Source: Nitrosospira multiformis
GTDB taxonomy: Bacteria; Pseudomonadota; Gammaproteobacteria; Burkholderiales; Nitrosomonadaceae
Direction: 5' to 3'
DNA length: 64,000 nucleotides
Assembly: GCF_900110185.1 (NCBI RefSeq)
Contig: NZ_FOCT01000002.1
Location: 186,001 to 250,000, forward strand
Shown here: one piece after another, positions 1 to 7,952 of the stretch
How positions within the stretch are numbered: position 1 is the stretch's first letter
How the letters are laid out: every line of letters starts with the position of its first letter
Position numbers and translations under genes: made by a program
The notes under the pieces: model-generated
The model's database searches: none
The model's input: the letters and a program-made list of their open reading frames with translations, nothing else
Told to the model about the DNA's origin: nothing

Positions 1-1
1 G

Positions 2-1261
2 CATGGGCTGGCAGATGGCATTGTCATCACACCTTCCCACAACCCTCCTGAGAGCGGGGGTTTCAAATACAATCCGCCACATGGAGGACCGGCTGGAGTC
101 GAGGTCACCTCCTGGATCGAATCCAGCTCCAACACCTTCCTCGAAAGGAATCTGGCAGATGTAAAGAGAATGTCTTTCGAGAAATCGTTGCGTGCGGATA
201 CCACCCACCGGCACGACTTCCTCAACAGTTACGTTGCCGATCTGCAAAACGTTGTGGATACGAAAGCCCTATCCGATTCGAAGATCCACATGGGTGTTGA
301 CCCGCTTGGCGGCGCGGGCGTTCACTACTGGAACGCAATCGCGGAGCGCTACAAGCTGAACATGACCGTGGTCAACAACCAGATAGATCCGACTTTCCGT
401 TTTATGACCTTGGATTGGGACGGCAAAATCCGCATGGACCCCTCTTCCCCGTATGCGATGCGCGGCATGCTGAATATGAAAGATCGCTTCGACATTGCTT
501 TCGCATGCGATACCGATCATGACCGGCATGGAATCGTTACCCGGAGCAGCGGCTTACTTCCTGCGGATCATTATCTTTCTGTTGCCGTCCACTACCTCTT
601 CCAGTCCCGCCACGAGTGGACCTCGAATACCGCAGTTGGCAAAACGGTGGTAAGCAGCCAGATGATTGACCGTGTGACTGCCGCGCTCGATCGCAAGCTC
701 TATGAAGTACCGGTCGGCTTCAAGTGGTTTGTGGAGGGTTTGGGCAACAGGTCACTTGGTTTTTGCGGAGAAGAAAGTGCGGGAGCCTCGTTCCTGCGCA
801 TCAATGGCAAAACCTGGACAACCGATAAGGATGGCATCGTGGCAGCACTACTCTCCGGTGAAATACTGGCGCGCATGGAGCGCGATCCAGGCGAGATATA
901 CAGCGGTTTTGAACGCGAATACGGGCGATCCGAGTTCCAACGGATCGACGCTCCGGCCACCCCCGAGCAGAAGAAAACTTTGAGCAGGCTGTCGCCGGAT
1001 CAGATAAGGCATACTGAAATAGCAGGCGAGGCAATTCACACTATTCTCACTTGCGCACCCGGCAACAATGCTTCCATCGGTGGTATCAAGGTCATCGCCG
1101 ATAACGGATGGTTTGCGGCGCGTCCTTCCGGCACGGAAGATATCTACAAAATTTATGCTGAAAGCTTTTTGGGAAAAGACCATCTGCATCGCATCGTGAC
1201 GGAAGCTCAAACAATCGTCGAGGAGGCATTCACAGGGACCCGCAAGGGCGACCCTGAATAA
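2..1261 (+). CDS. pgm: Phosphoglucomutase (alpha-D-glucose type), 5'-truncated by window edge
   Basis: Interconverts glucose-1-phosphate and glucose-6-phosphate, linking glycogen and nucleotide-sugar synthesis to central carbon metabolism in the cytoplasm. The reading frame is open from base 2, so the gene starts upstream of the window; about 419 residues are visible against roughly 545 in the family, so about a quarter is missing. The catalytic phosphoserine loop TPSHNPPESGG lies at the very start (about bases 38-70), upstream of the first ATG at 170, which is therefore not the true start. Further on are the metal-binding loop CDTDHDRHG, the sugar-binding loop GFCGEESAGAS and the C-terminal phosphate-binding loop RPSGTEDIYKIYAES. 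It is followed after 199 bp by zwf, which uses the same hexose phosphate. Confidence 0.95.
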   Translation, partial: HGLADGIVITPSHNPPESGGFKYNPPHGGPAGVEVTSWIESSSNTFLERNLADVKRMSFEKSLRADTTHRHDFLNSYVADLQNVVDTKALSDSKIHMGVDPLGGAGVHYWNAIAERYKLNMTVVNNQIDPTFRFMTLDWDGKIRMDPSSPYAMRGMLNMKDRFDIAFACDTDHDRHGIVTRSSGLLPADHYLSVAVHYLFQSRHEWTSNTAVGKTVVSSQMIDRVTAALDRKLYEVPVGFKWFVEGLGNRSLGFCGEESAGASFLRINGKTWTTDKDGIVAALLSGEILARMERDPGEIYSGFEREYGRSEFQRIDAPATPEQKKTLSRLSPDQIRHTEIAGEAIHTILTCAPGNNASIGGIKVIADNGWFAARPSGTEDIYKIYAESFLGKDHLHRIVTEAQTIVEEAFTGTRKGDPE

Positions 1262-1460
1262 GTCTTGCTTGATGCTCCGTCTTTTTCTTTTGGGTGGTAG
1301 AACGATTGCCCCATCGAATTTCTGGCGACTTTGCAGGGTATCCATGCCAAAAGTCGTTCAGCAAGTTAGAGTTTTTGTACCGGCATTCCCACTGTAGCCG
1401 GTCAATCGACAGCTCCGGAACAGACTTCGTCTTTTACTGCAGGAAGGGAGGAGTGACGAA

Positions 1461-2855
1461 TTGCAAAAAACCAATGACTACACCCAGCCATCCGATGCAC
1501 TGGTGCTGTTTGGAATAACGGGTGACCTCGCTTATAAAAAGATCTTTCCGGCACTGTACGCAATGATCAAAAAGGGCATGCTCAATGTGCCGCTGGTCGG
1601 GGTCGCCTCGACACCCTGGAACCTCGACCAACTCAAGGAACGAGCAACCCAATCCATCAGCGACTCCGGAAAGATCGATGACAAACCGGCGCTGGATCAC
1701 CTCTTTTCCTTGCTGCGATATGTGCGTGGAGACTACAACAACCTCGATACGTTCAAGGAACTCAAACAGACTCTGGGAGATGCACGTCATCCCGTGCACT
1801 ATCTCGCCATCCCCCCTCTTCTTTTTGAAAATGTCATAAGAGGTCTTGGTGCGCTCGATCTGGCCGCGGGGGCGCGCGTCATTGTGGAAAAACCTTTTGG
1901 ACGGGATCTTGAGTCAGCACGTGAACTGAACCGTATTGCACGCTCCGTATTCCCCGAGGAAGCGATATTTCGCATCGACCATTTTCTCGGGAAAGAGGCG
2001 ATCATGAATATTCTTTATTTCAGATTCGCCAATTCATTTCTGGAACCGATATGGAATCGTAATTATGTAGCCAGCGTGCAGATTACATTGGCTGAGGAAT
2101 TCGGAGTTGAAGAACGAGGCGCATTTTACGAATCCGCCGGCTGCCTGCGCGACGTGATCCAGAATCATCTTTTCCAGATTGTTGCGCTGCTGGCCATGGA
2201 ACCTCCCGCTTATCGCGGTCTCGGAACGGTCCAAAGCGAAAAAATCAATATATTCCACGCGATGCGCCCCCTTGTACCCGAGGACCTGGTGCGGGGACAA
2301 TATGTAGGTTACCGCCAGGAACCAGGCGTGGCGGAGGACTCGGATGTCGAGACATTCTGCGCCCTGCGGCTTTTCATTGACTCCTGGCGCTGGGAAGGCG
2401 TCCCTTGGTATCTGCGTTCCGGCAAGTGTCTGGCCAAGACTGCTGCGGAGGTCCTTGTCCAGTTGAAGCCGCCGCCGCAAAAGCTTTTTGCTGATTCGGC
2501 AAGCGCCGCGTGTGACGCCAATTACCTCAGGTTCCGCCTGTCTCCAGTCTCAGCGGTTGCCATTGCAGCGAGAGTCAAGCATTCAGGAAAAGAGTTCAAA
2601 GGCGATCAGCAGGAGTTGTGCCTGGTCGAGGAGCACTTCGGGCGTGAATCGCCTTATGAACGCCTCCTGCATGATGCAATGATTGGCGACGACACTCTGT
2701 TTACCAAGAGGGAGGCGGTGGAGGCATCCTGGACGGCCCTCGATCCTGTACTCAAGACATATCCTCATGTCCTGCCCTACGAGCGCGGCAGTTGGGGTCC
2801 GCCCACAGCCGACGTCCTGATTAAGCCGGATGGCTGCTGGCACAATCCGGGGTAG
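1461..2855 (+). CDS. zwf: Glucose-6-phosphate 1-dehydrogenase
   Basis: Oxidises glucose-6-phosphate to 6-phosphogluconolactone with NAD(P)+, the entry to the oxidative pentose phosphate pathway. The N-terminal Rossmann segment [16 protein letters not shown] replaces the usual GASGDLA form, and the active-site signature [14 protein letters not shown] is intact (residues about 172-185). Length is 464 residues, slightly short for the family (about 490). The start is TTG at 1461, chosen because a strong purine-rich ribosome binding site (AGGAAGGGAGGAG, 1441-1453) sits 7 bp upstream and the conserved N-terminus begins right after it. It lies downstream of pgm in the same direction, so the pair could be co-transcribed. 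Confidence 0.95.
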   Translation: MQKTNDYTQPSDALVLFGITGDLAYKKIFPALYAMIKKGMLNVPLVGVASTPWNLDQLKERATQSISDSGKIDDKPALDHLFSLLRYVRGDYNNLDTFKELKQTLGDARHPVHYLAIPPLLFENVIRGLGALDLAAGARVIVEKPFGRDLESARELNRIARSVFPEEAIFRIDHFLGKEAIMNILYFRFANSFLEPIWNRNYVASVQITLAEEFGVEERGAFYESAGCLRDVIQNHLFQIVALLAMEPPAYRGLGTVQSEKINIFHAMRPLVPEDLVRGQYVGYRQEPGVAEDSDVETFCALRLFIDSWRWEGVPWYLRSGKCLAKTAAEVLVQLKPPPQKLFADSASAACDANYLRFRLSPVSAVAIAARVKHSGKEFKGDQQELCLVEEHFGRESPYERLLHDAMIGDDTLFTKREAVEASWTALDPVLKTYPHVLPYERGSWGPPTADVLIKPDGCWHNPG

Positions 2856-2865
2856 GCGCCTCCAG

Positions 2866-2909
2866 CCTGTCAATACTTGTTTCGTGGGCGTGAAACAAGT
2901 GTTGGCAGG
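2866..2909 (+). terminator. Stem-loop 10 bp after zwf, possible terminator
   Basis: An 18-base arm (2866-2883) pairs with 2892-2909 around an 8-base loop, with two G-U wobbles. It lies directly after the zwf stop codon. There is no T-tract, so it may be an RNA 3'-end stabiliser or a weak terminator rather than a classical intrinsic one. Confidence 0.5.
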
Positions 2910-2998
2910 TCCTATTGATCCGACCTGAAAATCCCATGAATCTCGTATTTCGGGCTTGATCCGGAATCCAGCCCAAACCCATGACAGTGTACTTTGAA

Positions 2999-3031
2999 CG
3001 TCACGGGATACCGGCTTCTGCCGGTATGACG
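2999..3031. repeat. REP-like palindromic intergenic repeat
   Basis: Bases 3008-3027 form a perfect 8-bp inverted repeat (ATACCGGC / GCCGGTAT, 4-base loop) inside a longer CGTCA...TGACG frame. On the minus strand it reads in the style of the dispersed 'cgtcataccggcagaagccgg' repeats that are common between genes in many proteobacteria; translated, it gives the familiar spurious VIPAEAGIP peptide. A second partial palindrome of the same kind (GGGCTTGATCCGGAATCCAGCCC) lies at about 2952-2974. Copy number elsewhere in the genome cannot be seen here. Confidence 0.55.
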
Positions 3032-3371
3032 TTTGTACTGTTTGCTCGCTGAATTAATAGTTTGGCTGAGATTTCTCCATCTCCCTGTTCACCCAAACCC
3101 TTGGTCTCCATTCGCTCTGAGCCTGCTGAGGGGCTGTAAGAAGCTCCTGATGTTTTCCCACCACCCATCCTCATGCAAAACGCAGTTTGCATATCATCTT
3201 GCTCTTTTCAGAGACCTTCCTGTCCTTCTGATGCGAAGAGCTCCTGACAAAATTTTTACAATTCAGGGACATTAAATTCACAACTGCTGTGCTAGTTTAA
3301 GGTGGCAACAACATCTTATTCATTTTTCATAACCCGGCGTGCATAATGCGCGTCATAATTCTGGAGAGTTG
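3032..3371. other. Intergenic region upstream of the first carbonic anhydrase
   Basis: No supported gene. Short open frames here have no recognisable protein features. The last 130 bp (3240-3371) are AT-rich and probably carry the promoter of the carbonic anhydrase gene, but I cannot point to a convincing -35/-10 pair. Confidence 0.4.
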
Positions 3372-4250
3372 ATGAATATGTCATTGTTACGCTTATCGCG
3401 GCAAACCGCACTCTTTTCAGCCCTTTTGGTGTTTGGAATGTCAACGTCGCACGCGGAAGTCACTCCATCGGCTTTGGCGATGATGGAGTCACAAAGTCCC
3501 ATCGATTTTCGCTCGGATAGCACCTATTTCGGCCGCCTGCCGGCGCTCAACTTCAACCTGAGTTCGGACACCTCACTCGATGTCATCAACAACGGTTCGC
3601 CGGATCCTGAAAAAACCGCAGTACGAGGCAATGTCAATCCCGGTGCAGGTTCCCTCACGCTTTCCGGTCATGACTGGGAGCTTGCCCAGTTTCACTTTCA
3701 TACCCCTTCCGAGCATTTGTTGAATGGCGTGGCATCTCCAATGGAAATGCATCTCGTCTTCAGCGACAGCAATGACAACCTTCTCGTAGTTGGCCGATGG
3801 GTCCAAGCCTTCCAGGACCCCGACGCATTCAACAGTGATCTCGATCCGATTTTCTCCCAGATTCCGCAGAACACTTCCGAGACACTCCATATCGACCACT
3901 TCAACCTCAATACGCTCATTCCCTCCAACCTGGAATCTTTCCGCTATTCCGGTTCGCTGACCACGCCTGATTTTGATGAAGGTGTCAGTTGGGTGATGTT
4001 ATCGCAGCCGCTATTCATGTCTTCGGAGCAAATCAATGCATTCAGCTCACTGTTTCCGGAGGGGGATGCACGCGAAGTTCAGGCCCTTAACGGACGCATC
4101 GTCCTGACGGATGTGCCTGGATTCGTCACCGCAGTTCCCGAACCTGAAACTTACGCGATGATGCTCGCAGGGTTATGCCTCATGGCATTTGTTGCCAGGG
4201 GTAAAAACAAGCCGTTAACTGGTCATGTACCCACCGGTTCTGTTGCATGA
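3372..4250 (+). CDS. Secreted alpha-carbonic anhydrase with PEP-CTERM anchor (copy 1)
   Basis: Predicted to interconvert CO2 and bicarbonate outside the cytoplasm. An N-terminal signal peptide (about 25 residues, cleaving near SHAEV) precedes an alpha-type carbonic anhydrase domain. The three zinc ligands fit His108 and His110 in AQFHFHTPSEH and His127 in MEMHLVF. The C-terminus has the PEP-CTERM sorting signal: VPEPETYAMML, a hydrophobic stretch, then a basic RGKNK tail. This is the substrate form for exosortase (EpsH), which implies attachment to the cell surface or matrix. I chose ATG 3372 (ATG 3378 is also possible) because GGAGAG lies just upstream; the GTG at 3339 has no ribosome binding site. 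A close paralogue lies at 7953-8894. Confidence 0.9.
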   Translation: MNMSLLRLSRQTALFSALLVFGMSTSHAEVTPSALAMMESQSPIDFRSDSTYFGRLPALNFNLSSDTSLDVINNGSPDPEKTAVRGNVNPGAGSLTLSGHDWELAQFHFHTPSEHLLNGVASPMEMHLVFSDSNDNLLVVGRWVQAFQDPDAFNSDLDPIFSQIPQNTSETLHIDHFNLNTLIPSNLESFRYSGSLTTPDFDEGVSWVMLSQPLFMSSEQINAFSSLFPEGDAREVQALNGRIVLTDVPGFVTAVPEPETYAMMLAGLCLMAFVARGKNKPLTGHVPTGSVA

Positions 4251-4311
4251 GGCAGGCTGTATTGTGCTTGGATCCGTGTAACCTTCATTTTTGAAAATCG
4301 TGAAGCAATAG

Positions 4312-4340
4312 GGATGAGTACCTAAGGTAGGTACTCATCC
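4312..4340. promoter_or_regulatory. Perfect 13-bp inverted repeat, operator-like
   Basis: GGATGAGTACCTA (4312-4324), a 3-base AGG spacer, then TAGGTACTCATCC (4328-4340), a perfect match. It lies 60 bp after the carbonic anhydrase stop and 130 bp before the next start codon, and has no T-tract after it, so a dimeric regulator site or an RNA hairpin is as likely as a terminator. I did not find a second copy in the window. Confidence 0.45.
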
Positions 4341-4472
4341 ACCTCAAATAGTCTTTTTGCACCGTTCTCCCCGGAGTTTTGAGGATTTCGACAAATCCGC
4401 AAAATCTGTCTTGACCGTGCACCCTCAAGCGCGCACCATTCGCTCTATCCCTCATTTGAACGAAGGTGGACC

Positions 4473-4970
4473 ATGAAACACCCACGGATACTGAAAACCG
4501 GGGCGATGCGAGCCGCATTCGCATTATTTGCCGGCGTCGTCATATCTGGTGCTGCAGGAATGTCGCAGGCGCAATCGGGTGTGTCGGACCGCGCAAACAG
4601 ATGGGTACAGGATATATTTGTCGATACGAACCAGCGGAATCAATCGCTGGAAAAGGATGCGCTGGGCTGGGAGCTTCCCCCGGGGACCAATGAAGAAAAG
4701 GGAAGCAGGACTGAAAAGGGAGAGAGTGATAAGGCTTCTGTTGATAAGGCTTCTGTTGCGCCCCAGCAAACAGATCAGGCAAATGCCGCCGAGGGATGGG
4801 AGGCGCCTGCGCAGGGTTCCGAGTCCGGATCCGGTTCATGCAAGTATGCATCGCCCGAGCAGGAGGATTTTCTGTGCAAAATGGTACGCATCCTGTATGG
4901 ACCTGATACGCCCCGCGGACCCAATCGCGAGATGGACGAGAATATTTCCGCAGGCGGCGCGGGAGGCTGA
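4473..4970 (+). CDS. Secreted protein of unknown function with NISAGGAGG C-terminus (copy A)
   Basis: Not recognised. The 165-residue product has an N-terminal signal peptide (hydrophobic residues about 12-32, likely cleavage after SQAQ), then a low-complexity hydrophilic middle rich in Glu, Lys, Gly and Ser, including a doubled DKASV. Two cysteines occur in the C-terminal third. The last ~32 residues (LCKMVRILYGP...RGPN...MDENISAGGAGG) match the end of the next gene's product. The segment QDIFVDTNQ near residue 45 resembles IDLYVDTKT in the mature N-terminus of the porin at 5927-7519. The start is ATG 4473 after AAGGTGGACC. It sits between the PEP-CTERM carbonic anhydrase and its related neighbour; the function could be surface display or an accessory role for the porin, but nothing shows this directly. 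Confidence 0.7.
   Translation: MKHPRILKTGAMRAAFALFAGVVISGAAGMSQAQSGVSDRANRWVQDIFVDTNQRNQSLEKDALGWELPPGTNEEKGSRTEKGESDKASVDKASVAPQQTDQANAAEGWEAPAQGSESGSGSCKYASPEQEDFLCKMVRILYGPDTPRGPNREMDENISAGGAGG
4728..4757 (+). repeat. 15-bp tandem duplication within the coding sequence
   Basis: GATAAGGCTTCTGTT occurs twice head to tail (4728-4742, 4743-4757), giving DKASVDKASV in the low-complexity part of the secreted protein. The copies are identical, so this is a recent in-frame duplication. Confidence 0.8.
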
Positions 4971-5021
4971 TTCCGCTTTAAGCAGCAAATGAGCGCCTGC
5001 TCCAATCCAGGAGGGTTGATC

Positions 5022-5423
5022 TTGAAAAGCACTTTCCGCTCCTTCCTCTTCGGTTGTTTGCCGTTTTTTTCGGTCGCTGTCCTGTCCCTTCCGGTCGCTG
5101 CCGATACGCCCGGGGATGAACGCCCATCTCCGTCCGCTTCCCCGACACTGATTGCATTCCATCAGAACGATGCGCAGATCGATTGCCAGGAAGCGACATC
5201 TGGAAATGCTGTCTCTCCGAATGGGAAAGCGGCACCCAGGCACGAGAATGCGTCAGAAGAGGGACAGACTGCAGAAAAAAGTACCGCTCCCTGCCCGCAG
5301 GATACCGAGCCTCGGAAAGACCTCCTGCATAAAATTCTCCGCTTCTTCGTGGCGCCTGCCCCCAGCCGCCCAAACCCGGACGTAGACACCAATATTTCAG
5401 CGGGAGGTGCGGGTGGCGGCTGA
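5022..5423 (+). CDS. Secreted protein of unknown function with NISAGGAGGG C-terminus (copy B)
   Basis: Not recognised. I place the start at TTG 5022, since AGGAGG (5009-5014) is ideally spaced 7 bp upstream and the product then begins with a standard signal peptide, MKSTFRSFLFGCLPFFSVAV..., cleaving near VAA. The alternative ATG 4989 adds 11 residues before it. The mature part is about 108 residues, mostly hydrophilic and disordered in appearance, with two cysteines. The end (HKILRFFVAP...RPNPDVDTNISAGGAGGG) parallels the upstream gene's end, while the middles are hardly similar, so the C-terminal module is what selection has kept. The gap from copy A is only about 50 bp, so the two are probably one transcript. 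Confidence 0.68.
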   Translation: MKSTFRSFLFGCLPFFSVAVLSLPVAADTPGDERPSPSASPTLIAFHQNDAQIDCQEATSGNAVSPNGKAAPRHENASEEGQTAEKSTAPCPQDTEPRKDLLHKILRFFVAPAPSRPNPDVDTNISAGGAGGG

Positions 5424-5926
5424 GAGCCGGAATCGGACCCGAAAACCTGTTTTCTGCTGTTATCAGGTGGCGCGCGAGCACCCTTTTCCGCTTTTGAGAT
5501 GTTCCACACCTCATTCCCCAGGTCTGGTTTTCGTGTCGTCGCGTCCCTTACCGCCCCACCGAATCTGACAGCTCGCTCTTCTACTTTCCCTGCCGGGGCC
5601 TTCAACTATTCGTTCATTTCCAACGAAACGGATCAGTTTCTTCCGGGACTCGTTGAAATTTTCCAATGTAATTCTTTACCCCCATGAGACCCGATTCTTC
5701 CAAAAATACCTTGTCATAGACGTTTTGCATACGGGTTTCCCGTGTATATACTGTATTTCATTTTTGTCTATTCTCCTGCTTTTTCGTAGGAAATTCACTA
5801 TTTCTTCACTTTTGAATGACATTTTCTTGACATATGCCATGTTATTTTTCCCCCATAACCTCAGCATTTCCCACTTTTGTAATGTGGGTAATTAAGCATG
5901 TGGCATAACTATAAAGGGAGCGTCAA
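5424..5926. other. 503-bp intergenic region, AT-rich in its second half, upstream of the porin
   Basis: No supported gene. The first 200 bp have ordinary composition. From about 5640 to 5926 the region becomes distinctly AT-rich, as expected for a promoter with a long leader. It contains a small hairpin (CCCAC/GTGGG near 5870-5888) and a consensus TTGACA at 5827-5832 that lacks a -10 box at the right distance. Confidence 0.4.
5725..5752 (+). promoter_or_regulatory. Possible sigma-70 promoter for the porin gene
   Basis: TTGCAT (5725-5730) and TATACT (5747-5752) are 16 bp apart; the -10 is a 5/6 match, the -35 weak. The spacer contains ACGGGtttCCCGT, a small inverted repeat that could bind a regulator. 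It would give a leader of about 170 nt before the ATG at 5927. Confidence 0.3.
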
Positions 5927-7519
5927 ATGAAATATAAACCTTCGCTTGTGTTGTTATCGGGTTGCCTGCTTGCAGCTCCGCTGTATGCCGAAGAAAAACC
6001 AGCGTCTTCAGACCCCGATACCGCAGCGTCTTACGTCATCGACCTCTATGTCGATACCAAAACAAAACAGATTTATGCCGAGCCTGGAGAAGGACGTGTC
6101 CGCATGGGTTCCTTTGAAAAAGTTTCGGAGAAACCGGCAAAACCCGTGACCACCTCGAGCCAGGATGGGGTCGTTGCTGACGGCAAGGCAAAGGGCGAGG
6201 GAGGCGTGCTGGTGCGCGACGTCCCGAAATCCGTGGAAAAATCCCAGGAAAAACCCCAGGGAGGATATGGATACGCGAACTGGAAAGAGAAGGACCCGTT
6301 CAAGTTCAACCTGAACCCGGATGGAAGCCAATACATCAAATTCGGCTTCCTGAATCAGGTATGGGCGCGATATGAACAAACCAACCCCGGCTCCACTGTG
6401 CTGGGTGAGTCAGTAGACGATGTCACTGACATCAGCCTGCGTCGTACGCGTTTTGTATTACAGGGGCAATTGACCGATCGGGTATATTTTTATACCCAGT
6501 ACGGGATGAATAATTTTAATTTCCTAAGTCAGAACGCCGATAACAGAAAGCTTCAATCCTTCTTTCACGATGCCTTTGGCGAATTACGGCTGACGCAGGG
6601 ACATCAGATGATCGTGGGGGGTGGTCTCGTCATGGCCAATGGTCTCTCCCGCTTCAGCAGTCCCAGCGTGAGCACGATCATGACGATGGATGTGCCTCTG
6701 CTGGCTCAGGCAACTGCTGATCGTACCGACCAATTCAACCGTAAGCTGAGCGTCTACCTGAGAGGCCAGATCGGTCCCCTCAACTATCGCGTCACGGCAA
6801 GTGACCCGTTCCCCATCAATACTGCCGGGCTTCCTCCTGAAATCATTTCCCCGGTAAACGCCCAATTTGCTCGAACCGGCCACAGGAAACAGTACCAGGG
6901 GTTCTTCATGTGGAATTTCTGGGATAAGGAACCGATGACCAATCCGTACATGCAGGGTACCTATCTGGGCAAGAAAAGCATCCTGAACCTGGAAGCAGGT
7001 TTCATTACACAGAAAAATGCAACCTGGACTGGCCTTACGGAAGCCACAGCCCAGTTCCACGATATGAATTTATGGTCGGTTGCAGCCTATCTGGATGCCC
7101 CGGTAGACAAAGTGAAGGAAACGGCGATATCCGCTTATATCGGTTACTTCAATACCAATTATGGCCCCAACTATCTGCGCATGAACGGCAACGGGGTGAA
7201 CCCGGCCAGTGTCGGCGGCAATGCCTTCCCCATGTTTGGCACAGGCAATCAATGGTATGGGCAAATAGGATATCTGCTGCCCAAGGACCTCCTTGGTGGA
7301 AACAATGGTCAGCTGATGCCTTACTTCTCTTTCATCAGCGCAGATTTTGACCGTTTGCATGATCAGATGAATGTATTCAATGGCGGGATAAACTGGCTGA
7401 TCAAGGGACATAACAGCAAACTGACTTTCGATATCCAGAACCGGCCCATATTCAACGCAGCCGGACAAAAAATTTCAAACAGGAATCAATTCGTTCTGCA
7501 ATATCAGATTGCCTTCTGA
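5927..7519 (+). CDS. Outer-membrane porin (phosphate-selective porin OprO/P- or DcaP-like)
   Basis: A 530-residue outer-membrane channel. The signal peptide (about residues 1-21, ending APLYAEE) is followed by a ~100-residue periplasmic N-terminal extension containing IDLYVDTKTKQIYAEPGEGR, then a barrel domain from about residue 125 (FKFNLNPDGSQYIKFGFLNQ). Alternating hydrophobic strands and the C-terminal QFVLQYQIAF with final Phe are typical of barrels recognised by BamA. LRRTRFVLQGQLTDRVYFYTQYG matches the conserved first strands of the OprP/DcaP type. Substrate is unknown; anions or small organic acids are possible. Ribosome binding site AAAGGGAG lies before ATG 5927. It sits between two carbonic anhydrase genes, so bicarbonate or carbonate-related transport is one idea, but only from context. 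Confidence 0.8.
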   Translation: MKYKPSLVLLSGCLLAAPLYAEEKPASSDPDTAASYVIDLYVDTKTKQIYAEPGEGRVRMGSFEKVSEKPAKPVTTSSQDGVVADGKAKGEGGVLVRDVPKSVEKSQEKPQGGYGYANWKEKDPFKFNLNPDGSQYIKFGFLNQVWARYEQTNPGSTVLGESVDDVTDISLRRTRFVLQGQLTDRVYFYTQYGMNNFNFLSQNADNRKLQSFFHDAFGELRLTQGHQMIVGGGLVMANGLSRFSSPSVSTIMTMDVPLLAQATADRTDQFNRKLSVYLRGQIGPLNYRVTASDPFPINTAGLPPEIISPVNAQFARTGHRKQYQGFFMWNFWDKEPMTNPYMQGTYLGKKSILNLEAGFITQKNATWTGLTEATAQFHDMNLWSVAAYLDAPVDKVKETAISAYIGYFNTNYGPNYLRMNGNGVNPASVGGNAFPMFGTGNQWYGQIGYLLPKDLLGGNNGQLMPYFSFISADFDRLHDQMNVFNGGINWLIKGHNSKLTFDIQNRPIFNAAGQKISNRNQFVLQYQIAF

Positions 7520-7952
7520 CAGTTTCATCTGTTATGAGCCCCCTTCACTTGCGTGGAGGGACCTGGACGAGTCGAACGTCAAGAATTGAATCAACTTCCA
7601 TTTCAACAAGAGTCTGCAATACAAGGCTAACGAAAGTCTGACAAAGCAGGCCATTCGCCCTGTGCGGTCCGTAACCATCACCGGCTGCATAAAAAGGGCC
7701 CTTCCGTCACCACCCGGTGTCGTTCTTCGCAAGGTTTCAAGCCTGCAGCAGGTTTCGTGCGTGGAGCGGCCGCGGACTTCGGTGGCTCATAACAACAGCG
7801 ACTGGCCAAGCACCAGCTCATCTTCTCCGTCTGTTCCAACCGGCTGCTCTCCGATCTGACGAGCGCTGGAACCGATCATTCGGAATTTCTCAAGCTTTTA
7901 GAACTTTCATCCTATAAACCCTATGAACATCTATTTTTCGTGAGGTCATTTT
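7520..7952. other. 433-bp intergenic region before the second carbonic anhydrase
   Basis: I see no gene here. Short frames at 7532-7732, 7662-7859 and 7717-7917 lack ribosome binding sites and protein-like composition. No clear terminator follows the porin. The promoter for the downstream gene is probably in the last 100 bp. Confidence 0.4.

Noticed and set aside
5827..5832. Consensus TTGACA as a porin promoter -35
   Set aside because: No acceptable -10 hexamer occurs 15-19 bp downstream; the nearest AT-rich candidate is about 21 bp away.
7662..7917. Two overlapping short frames between porin and carbonic anhydrase
   Set aside because: No start signals, Ser/Arg-rich random composition.
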